Below are positions 49,804-58,000 of a stretch of DNA of 64,000 bases, one piece after another. The position numbers were made by a program, and so were the translations under genes. This stretch comes from Amaranthus tricolor (Eukaryota; Streptophyta; Magnoliopsida; Caryophyllales; Amaranthaceae). The notes under the pieces were generated by a model that did no database searches, was not told where the DNA came from, and saw only the letters and a list, made by a program, of their open reading frames with translations. Positions within the stretch are counted from its first letter, which is position 1; the number at the start of each line of letters is the position of its first letter. The stretch lies in assembly GCF_026212465.1 (NCBI RefSeq), contig NC_080059.1, forward strand, positions 25,621,292 through 25,685,291. Direction: 5' to 3'.

Positions 49804-50497
49804 TTCTTGAAGTACTTGATTTTAATCCTTTTAAATCTGAATTTGTTACATGTCTAACTTGGGTTGAAGATTAAGTGAAGCTACATATATATTGGTTGGA
49901 CGTCACTTTGATAGGTCCAAGTTTAGTTATTTTTTTTAAAGTCTTTTTACCACTTAAATCTGATTAATTAGCTACTGCATGCTTAGGGAACAACTTAAAT
50001 CAGCCTAATGCATGCTTTGGAGGCTATTTAATGTTGTTTTGTGAGTTCCAATGCTTGTTCCCCATGCTTGGACGTCCCACCTTAATTTCTCTTGCTTTTT
50101 AGCTTCCTTTTGCTGTTGTAACTCTATTTAAAGAGAGCTATTCATGAATGAAAGTTCAGACTTGTTTTATGAATCAACCTTTGTGTTTTCTTCTTGCCTA
50201 TCTTTGTGTTTGTCCAAGGTTAACAAGAGTTCTTTAATACTTTGAGTGTGTTCTTGAGTATTAAACTAGGGGAGATTGAGTTTGTCTTGTCTCTAGCCTA
50301 AATACTATTGCATTGAGTTTGTTCTTGTGCTTTGGTTGTCCTATTTTCATTCAAATATACATTCTGCCCAAATTACTTCTTCTTTCTTTTCTTTTGTCCT
50401 TCTCCTTCCTTAATCATTTAGGAAGTCTTGAGTTAGCATTTACATCATTTGGTATCAGAAGCTTTTGGTGGATCGAAAGGGTGTTTAAAAAAAAAAA

Positions 50498-51280
50498 ATG
50501 GGCACTTGTGGAGATTTGGCGGAAATGTTGCGAGTTATTACTAAAAAATTGAACAACTTGGGTAAAAGATGTTTTATATGTAAAGATAAAAGTCATCTTA
50601 CTTGTAAATGTCCTTTCAAATCTATTTTACCTTCCAAATGTTCCATTATGGAAGAAGAAGAGAAAATGTATAAGTCCCTTGTCCTAGAGAAAGAAGATCA
50701 TGTAGATGAAGAAATACTCCGAGAGGAACTTGTAATTAAACTTGGGGAGAAGAGCCATGAAAATGTTTTTTATCAAACAAAAGTTGAAGAGTCCATAGAG
50801 TTGAACATATCTGGCTTCAAAGTTTCCAATGATAAAAATGAGGAGCCAATTGATGAAAAGCAAGTTGAACCCATAGAAAATATTGGAATTAAACAACCAA
50901 ATACCAATTTTAACAATCATTTTGATTTACGTAGTTTTTATTTGGTGCAAGAAAAACTAAAAAATCTCATCGATGAAAAGTGTGTTAAATTTGGGTATAT
51001 TTTTGAAGAAAAGGAGTTGATTAGAGGAAATATACATATTGAAGCTTGTCAGATTGAACTTGTGTTTTTAGGAATAACCGAATTCGAGGTCGAATTCTTT
51101 TCGAAGAAAAGGAGAATGATGCAAGATGATGCAATAGCAATCGGCTTATTCAAAATCAAATCACATGTCAATCTTTTTAACATATGGATATGGTTTATTT
51201 TAAGTTTCAAGTATGGTTTTGGACAATATTGTCTTCTGATCCAAGATCAAATACGTTATCTCATGAGCCGATTGCTTTAG
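50498..51280 (+). CDS. Gag-derived zinc-knuckle protein, array copy 21 (T179I)
   Basis: The predicted protein is identical to copy 20. Confidence 0.55.
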   Translation: MGTCGDLAEMLRVITKKLNNLGKRCFICKDKSHLTCKCPFKSILPSKCSIMEEEEKMYKSLVLEKEDHVDEEILREELVIKLGEKSHENVFYQTKVEESIELNISGFKVSNDKNEEPIDEKQVEPIENIGIKQPNTNFNNHFDLRSFYLVQEKLKNLIDEKCVKFGYIFEEKELIRGNIHIEACQIELVFLGITEFEVEFFSKKRRMMQDDAIAIGLFKIKSHVNLFNIWIWFILSFKYGFGQYCLLIQDQIRYLMSRLL

Positions 51281-51974
51281 TTCTTGAAGTACTTGATTTT
51301 AATCCTTTTAAATCTGAATTTGTTACATGTCTAACTTGGGTTGAAGATTAAGTGAAGCTACATATATATTGGTTGGACGTCACTTTGATAGGTCCAAGTT
51401 TAGTTATTTTTTTTAAAGTCTTTTTACCACTTAAATCTGATTAATTAGCTACTGCATGCTTAGGGAACAACTTAAATCAGCCTAATGCATGCTTTGGAGG
51501 CTATTTAATGTTGTTTTGTGAGTTCCAATGCTTGTTCCCCATGCTTGGACGTCCCACCTTAATTTCTCTTGCTTTTTAGCTTCCTTTTGCTGTTGTAACT
51601 CTATTTAAAGAGAGCTATTCATGAATGAAAGTTCAGACTTGTTTTATGAATCAACCTTTGTGTTTTCTTCTTGCCTATCTTTGTGTTTGTCCAAGGTTAA
51701 CAAGAGTTCTTTAATACTTTGAGTGTGTTCTTGAGTATTAAACTAGGGGAGATTGAGTTTGTCTTGTCTCTAGCCTAAATACTATTGCATTGAGTTTGTT
51801 CTTGTGCTTTGGTTGTCCTATTTTCATTCAAATATACATTCTGCCCAAATTACTTCTTCTTTCTTTTCTTTTGTCCTTCTCCTTCCTTAATCATTTAGGA
51901 AGTCTTGAGTTAGCATTTACATCATTTGGTATCAGAAGCTTTTGGTGGATCGAAAGGGTGTTTAAAAAAAAAAA

Positions 51975-52757
51975 ATGGGCACTTGTGGAGATTTGGCGGA
52001 AATGTTGCGAGTTATTACTAAAAAATTGAACAACTTGGGTAAAAGATGTTTTATATGTAAAGATAAAAGTCATCTTACTTGTAAATGTCCTTTCAAATCT
52101 ATTTTACCTTCCAAATGTTCCATTATGGAAGAAGAAGAGAAAATGTATAAGTCCCTTGTCCTAGAGAAAGAAGATCATGTAGATGAAGAAATACTCCGAG
52201 AGGAACTTGTAATTAAACTTGGGGAGAAGAGCCATGAAAATGTTTTTTATCAAACAAAAGTTGAAGAGTCCATAGAGTTGAACATATCTGGCTTCAAAGT
52301 TTCCAATGATAAAAATGAGGAGCCAATTGATGAAAAGCAAGTTGAACCCATAGAAAATATTGGAATTAAACAACCAAATACCAATTTTAACAATCATTTT
52401 GATTTACGTAGTTTTTATTTGGTGCAAGAAAAACTAAAAAATCTCATCGATGAAAAGTGTGTTAAATTTGGGTATATTTTTGAAGAAAAGGAGTTGATTA
52501 GAGGAAATATACATATTGAAGCTTGTCAGATTGAACTTGTGTTTTTAGGAATAACCGAATTCGAGGTCGAATTCTTTTCGAAGAAAAGGAGAATGATGCA
52601 AGATGATGCAATAGCAATCGGCTTATTCAAAATCAAATCACATGTCAATCTTTTTAACATATGGATATGGTTTATTTTAAGTTTCAAGTATGGTTTTGGA
52701 CAATATTGTCTTCTGATCCAAGATCAAATACGTTATCTCATGAGCCGATTGCTTTAG
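51975..52757 (+). CDS. Gag-derived zinc-knuckle protein, array copy 22 (T179I)
   Basis: The predicted protein is identical to copy 20. It is the last internal region, and its ORF ends inside the terminal LTR. Confidence 0.55.
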   Translation: MGTCGDLAEMLRVITKKLNNLGKRCFICKDKSHLTCKCPFKSILPSKCSIMEEEEKMYKSLVLEKEDHVDEEILREELVIKLGEKSHENVFYQTKVEESIELNISGFKVSNDKNEEPIDEKQVEPIENIGIKQPNTNFNNHFDLRSFYLVQEKLKNLIDEKCVKFGYIFEEKELIRGNIHIEACQIELVFLGITEFEVEFFSKKRRMMQDDAIAIGLFKIKSHVNLFNIWIWFILSFKYGFGQYCLLIQDQIRYLMSRLL

Positions 52758-53401
52758 TTCTTGAAGTACTTGATTTTAATCCTTTTAAATCTGAATTTGT
52801 TACATGTCTAACTTGGGTTGAAGATTAAGTGAAGCTACATATATATTGGTTGGACGTCACTTTGATAGGTCCAAGTTTAGTTATTTTTTTTAAAGTCTTT
52901 TTACCACTTAAATCTGATTAATTAGCTACTGCATGCTTAGGGAACAACTTAAATCAGCCTAATGCATGCTTTGGAGGCTATTTAATGTTGTTTTGTGAGT
53001 TCCAATGCTTGTTCCCCATGCTTGGACGTCCCACCTTAATTTCTCTTGCTTTTTAGCTTCCTTTTGCTGTTGTAACTCTATTTAAAGAGAGCTATTCATG
53101 AATGAAAGTTCAGACTTGTTTTATGAATCAACCTTTGTGTTTTCTTCTTGCCTATCTTTGTGTTTGTCCAAGGTTAACAAGAGTTCTTTAATACTTTGAG
53201 TGTGTTCTTGAGTATTAAACTAGGGGAGATTGAGTTTGTCTTGTCTCTAGCCTAAATACTATTGCATTGAGTTTGTTCTTGTGCTTTGGTTGTCCTATTT
53301 TCATTCAAATATACATTCTGCCCAAATTACTTCTTCTTTCTTTTCTTTTGTCCTTCTCCTTCCTTAATCATTTAGGAAGTCTTGAGTTAGCATTTACATC
53401 A
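52594..53401 (+). repeat. Last LTR of the non-autonomous array (808 bp)
   Basis: A complete LTR ending ...TTACATCA at 53401, followed directly by the TCATT target duplication and satellite. No primer-binding site or internal region follows, so the array ends as a normal element would. Its length equals that of the first LTR. Confidence 0.93.
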
Positions 53402-53406
53402 TCATT
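53402..53406. other. Target-site duplication, right copy (TCATT)
   Basis: It matches 20095-20099 exactly. Joining the satellite left of 20100 to the bases after 53406 gives TTATTCATTCTTCATCG, an ordinary satellite variant also present near 1350, 3521 and 9675. This supports a single insertion into the satellite. Confidence 0.93.
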
Positions 53407-54196
53407 CTTCATCGTTCATTTTTCATTTATCATTGATCCTTGTTCATTCTTCATCGTTCATTCTTCATTGATCATTGATCCTTGTTCATTCTTCATCGTT
53501 CATTCGTCATTGACCATTAATCCTTGTTCATTCTTCATCGTTCATTCTTCATTGATCATTGATCCTTGTTCATTCTTCATCGTTCATTCGTCATTGACCA
53601 TTAATCCTTGTTCATTCTTCATCGTTCATTCTTCATTGATCATTGAACCTTGTTCATTCTTCATCGTTCATTCTTCTTTGATCATTGATCCTTGTTCATT
53701 CTTCATTGATCATTGATCCTTGTTCATTCTTCATCGTTCATTCGTCATTGATCATTGATCCTTGTTCATTCTTCATCGTTCATTCGTAATTGATCATTGA
53801 TCCTTGTTCATTCTTCATCGTTCATTCATCATTGACCATTAATCCTTGTTCATTCTTCATCGTTCATTCTTCATTGATCATTGATCCTTGTTCATTTTTC
53901 ATCGTTCATTCGTCATTGACCATTAATCCTTGTTCATTCTTCATCGTTCATTCTTCATTGATCATTGATCCTTGTTCATTCTTCATCGTTCATTCTTCTT
54001 TGATCATTGATCCTTGTTCATTCTTCATTGATCATTGATCCTTGTTCATTCTTCATCGTTCATTCGTCATTGATTGATCCTTGTTCATTCTTCATCGTTC
54101 ATTCGTCATTGATCATAGATCCTTGTTCATTCTTCATCGTTCATTCGTCATTGACCATTAATCCTTGTTCATTCTTCATCGTTCATTCTTCATTGA
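53402..54196 (+). repeat. 42-bp satellite, right block between the two retroelements
   Basis: About 795 bp of the same satellite in the same orientation, with the usual 42-bp monomers and a 28-bp monomer near 54000-54035. Its last 150 bp is less regular. One monomer near 54068-54080 lacks four bases (CATTGATTGATCC), and another near 54112-54121 reads CATAGATCC. No gene is present. The final five bases, ATTGA (54192-54196), abut the next LTR. Confidence 0.95.
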
Positions 54197-54884
54197 TGAT
54201 CCAAGATCAAATACGTTATCTCATGAGCCGATTGCTTTAGTTCTTGAAGTACTTGGTTTTAATCCTTTTAAATCTGAATTTGTTACATGTCTAACTTGGG
54301 TTGAAGATTAAGTGAAGCTACATATATATTGGTTGGACGTCACTTTGATAGGTCCAAGTTTAGCTATGTTTTTTAAAGTCTTTTTACCACTTAAATCTGA
54401 TTAATTAGCTACTGCATGCTTAGGGAACAACTTAAATCAGCCTAATGCATGCTTTGGAGGCTATTTAATGTTGTTTTGTGAGTTCCAATGCTTGTTCCCC
54501 ATGCTTGGACGTCCCACCTTAATTTCTCTTGCTTTTTAGCTTCCTTTTGCTGTTGTAACTCTATTTAAAGAGAGCTATTCATGAATGAAAGTTCAGACTT
54601 GTTTTATGAATCAACCTTTGTGTTTTCTTCTTGCCTATCTTTGTGTTTGTCCAAGGTTAACAAGAGTTCTTTAATACTTTGAGTGTGTTCTTGAGTATTA
54701 AACTAGGGGAGATTGAGTTTGTCTTGTCTCTAGCCTAAAAACTATTGCATTGAGTTTGTTCTTGTGCTTTGGTTGTCCTATTTTCATTCAAATATACATT
54801 CTGTCCAAATTACTTCTTCTTTCTTTTCTTTTGTCCTTCTCCTTCCTTAATCATTTAGGAAGTCTTGAATTAGCATTTACATCA
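54197..54884 (+). repeat. 5' LTR of the autonomous element (688 bp)
   Basis: It begins TGATCC at the satellite junction and ends ATCA, 2 bp before the primer-binding site. It appears identical to 59297-59984 except at 54707. Compared with positions 20220-20907 of the non-autonomous LTR, it differs at six sites I could see. Confidence 0.95.
54562..54570 (+). promoter_or_regulatory. Putative TATA box in the 5' LTR
   Basis: TATTTAAAG lies 365 bp into the LTR. It is the likely core promoter of the genomic RNA, with transcription starting perhaps near 54600. The motif is conserved in both element types, so they may share expression control. Confidence 0.55.
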
Positions 54885-54886
54885 TT

Positions 54887-54898
54887 TGGTATCAGAGC
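54887..54898 (+). other. Primer-binding site, initiator tRNA-Met type
   Basis: TGGTATCAGAGC is the complement of the last 12 bases of plant initiator tRNA-Met. It lies 2 bp after the LTR end. This is the most common primer of plant LTR retrotransposons. Confidence 0.95.
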
Positions 54899-54992
54899 TT
54901 TGGTATTTTAAAGAGTGTTTCAAAGTGTTAATTCATTCAAAATAAACACAAAATATCAGACTTGCTGTTGTGTTGCTTTCGGTTTTTCGTTT

Positions 54993-55011
54993 AAAAAAAA
55001 AAAAAAAAAAA
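54993..55011 (+). repeat. Run of 19 A in the leader
   Basis: A homopolymer just upstream of the gag-pol start. The corresponding leader of the non-autonomous element has 12 A ending in its ATG. The tract extends an upstream in-frame Met reading (54915) through a run of lysines; I treat that as leader, not coding. Confidence 0.8.
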
Positions 55012-55016
55012 TATTT

Positions 55017-58000
55017 ATGGCTGAAGAAAACCTCGTTGAGCTATTGAGATCAATCAATTTGAGGTTAGAAAGAATGGAGAAAAAAAATGAAGAGCGTGAG
55101 ATTGAAAAACAAAAGCAAGATACAAGAATGGATGCTATGGCTGATATGCTTTTAAAAGCTACAAGAAAAATTGGTGAGATTGAAAATGAGGATTCTAGTA
55201 GTGGAAATAATTATAAATCTTTTGATGAAGATAGGGGGCTTAGAATTGATCTTCCAGAATTCGATGGAGGTCATGATAGCGAATCATTTCTTGATTGGCT
55301 AAGGCAAATTGAAACCGTGTTTGAATATAAGGAGTATGATGATAAAAAGAAGTTTAAGCTTGCTGTTCTTAAACTCACTAAACTTGCTGCCTTATGGTAC
55401 GAAAATGTTAAAGCAAATAGAAGAAGAGAAGGAAAAAATAAAATGGACTCTTGGGAAAAATTTAAAAAAAAGATGAGGGATAAATGGGTGAGTAAGGAGT
55501 ATGAGCAGGAGCAATACTTGAAACTTACACATCTTTCACAAGAAAATGAGATGAGTGTGGAAGAATACATTAGAGAGTTTGAAAAACTATGTTTGATTTG
55601 TGATTTGCAAGAGAAGGAAGCCTTTAAAATTGCTCGTTTCATTAAAGGGCTGTCCAAAAATATTTGTAGAAAAGTGGAAGTTACTCATTATGCTTCTTTT
55701 AGTGATGTTTGCAAATTGGCTTTGAAATATGAAGCACAATCCAAGGAAGAGAAAGAGAAGGAAAAGCCTAAGTTTCCTTACAAAGGTACTTCGAAGTTTA
55801 CTCCTTCCAACTCAAAAGGGAGTACTTTTCAAAGTAAGGCTTTCCCATCTAGTTTTATAAGCGAAAAATCGAAAGAAAAGGCTGTTGTGTCGCCTAGTGA
55901 ACTTGCAACAAGGAGGAAATGTTTTAAATGTCATGGAAGAGGACATATTGCTAGTGAATGTCCTAGCAAGGCTGTTTTAACATCTACTCAGTGTGCTATT
56001 ATGGATGAAGAGGAAAAAATGTATAATTTTGTGGCAAATGAAGTGGAAGATTTGGAGGATGATTATGAGGAGGAAATACAACCAGAAGATGAGTACAATA
56101 TGATGGTGGTTCGAAAAGTGCTATTTAGTGAGCCACAAGCTGATTTGAAGCAACGCCACAATTTGTTTCATACTAGATGCAAAATTGGAGAGAAGACTTG
56201 CAATGTTATAGTTGATAGCGGTGCACAAACTGATGTAGTATCATCTGAAGTTGTGAGTAAGCTGAAGTTAGCTACTAGAGATCATGAAGAACCTTACAAG
56301 TTGAATTGGTTGAATGATAGCACTGGAATAAGGGTGAGGAAGCAAGCTTTGGTTTCTTATTCTATTGGAGGCTTTGAAGATGAAAGATGGTGCGATGTAA
56401 TTCCCATGGATGCTTGTCACTTGCTGCTTGGAAGACCATGGCAATTTGATCACAATTCGGAGCATAGAGGAAAAAGTAATGAGTATATTGTAACAAAAAA
56501 AGATGGTAGAAAAGTCAAATTAATTCCCTTACCCCCTAAAGTTGCTAAGAAAGAAAAAGACAAAAGCAACTATCTTGTAACATGTAATGAGTTTGAAAAA
56601 ATAGTGGATGAATATGGTGGTGGTTATGCTTTGGTTCTAAGGACCAAAGATCAGATTAGTACTTCTTGTGATAACTCATCTTCCTTAAATGAGTTATTAG
56701 AAGAGTACAAAGATGTATTTCCAAATGACTTGCCCAAGGGCCTCCCACCAATAAGAGGCATTGAGCACGCCATTGACTTGATTCCTGGAGCACCTTTGCC
56801 AAATAAAGCTGCTTATAGATGTAACCCCGAGGAAAGTAAAGAGCTTGAGAGGCAAGTGAGTGAGTTGATTGAAAGGGGCTACGTGAGAGAAAGTCTTAGT
56901 CCTTGTGCTGTCCCTGCCCTTTTAGTGCCTAAGAAAGATGGCACTTGGAGAATGTGTGTAGATAGTAGATCCATAAATAACATAACCATCAAATACCGTT
57001 TTCCTATGCCTAGGTTGCAAGATATGCTTGATGAATTAAGTGGAGCCTTAGTCTTTTCAAAAATAGATTTAAGGAGTGGTTATCATCAAATGAGAATAAG
57101 GGAAGGGGATGAATGGAAAACTGCTTTTAAAACAAAACAAGGGTTATATGAGTGGTTAGTGATGCCATTTGGGCTTTGCAATGCTCCAAGTTCTTTCATG
57201 AGGTTAATGAATGAGGTTCTCCGTCCTTTTCTTAATAATTTTGTTGTTGTTTACTTGGATGATATTCTAGTGTATAGTAAAAACAATGAAGACCATATGG
57301 TGCATTTGAAGAGGTTGTTTGAAAAATTGAGGGAAGTAAAGTTGTATGGAAAGCTTGAGAAGTGTTTTTTCATGACCCCTAGTGTGTCATTTTTGGGATA
57401 CATTGTGACTAGAGAAGGAGTGCAAGTAGATCCAGAAAAGGTTAAGGCAGTTAAGTCTTGGTTGGCTCCAACCAATGTGCATGAGGTAAGGAGTTTTCAT
57501 GGGCTTGCTTCTTTCTATAGGCGGTTCATTAGAAACTTCTCTTCTATTATGGCTCCCATTACCGAGTTAACAAAAAAGGGTGAATTTGAATGGACTGAAA
57601 ATGCTCAAAGGGCTTTTGATAAAGTCAAATACATGCTTTGCAATGCACCTATACTTGTTCTCCCTGATTTTAACAACGTGTTTGAAGTAGAGTGTGATGC
57701 AAGTGGGGTTGGAATAGGGGCTGTCCTTATTCAAGAAAAGAAGCCAGTAAGTTTCTTTAGTGAGAAGTTAAGTGAGGCTAAATTGAATTACTCTACTTAT
57801 GATCGTGAATTTTATGCCATCGTTAGAGCTCTTGATCATTGGTCTCATTACCTTAGACCAAAACCCTTTGTTCTTCATTCTGATCATGAGGCTTTAAAAT
57901 TCATAAATGGGCAACAAAAACTTAATAAAAGACATGCAAAGTGGGTAGAATTTCTTCAATCATTTACCTTTAGCTCCAAATATAAAGATGGAAAAAGTAA

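Larger units (their letters stand above)
20100..53401 (+). mobile_element. Tandem array of a non-autonomous Ty3/gypsy LTR element: 23 LTRs and 22 internal regions, 1,477-bp period
   Basis: The array alternates an 808-bp LTR with a 669-bp internal region and both begins and ends with a complete LTR. LTR starts are 20100, 21577, 23054, 24531, 26008, 27485, 28962, 30439, 31916, 33393, 34870, 36347, 37824, 39301, 40778, 42255, 43732, 45209, 46686, 48163, 49640, 51117 and 52594. Each LTR begins TGAT and ends ATCA. Each internal region has a primer-binding site 2 bp after the LTR, a run of 12 A, a 260-codon ORF, and a polypurine tract (first copy 21564-21576) directly before the next LTR. Spacing is exactly 1,477 bp throughout, so there are no net indels. 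A single original insertion would be 2,285 bp. TCATT target duplications flank the whole array. Expansion after insertion by unequal recombination between LTRs is the simplest reading; rolling-circle amplification of one-LTR circles is an alternative. Confidence 0.95.

Noticed and set aside
53267..53716. 149-codon ORF that begins in the last LTR and continues into satellite
   Set aside because: It is a chance fusion across the insertion boundary at 53401/53402.
54192..54196. ATTGA as target-site duplication of the autonomous element
   Set aside because: Only the left flank is visible. The bases after the next LTR are a second internal region, so the duplication cannot be confirmed within this window.
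54007..54240. 77-codon ORF running from satellite into the autonomous 5' LTR
   Set aside because: It is a chance frame across the insertion boundary at 54196/54197.
54915..55016. Upstream in-frame Met extending gag-pol by 34 residues
   Set aside because: The extension reads the leader and a 19-A homopolymer as poly-lysine. The ATG at 55017 matches the position of the start in the non-autonomous element, just after its own A run.
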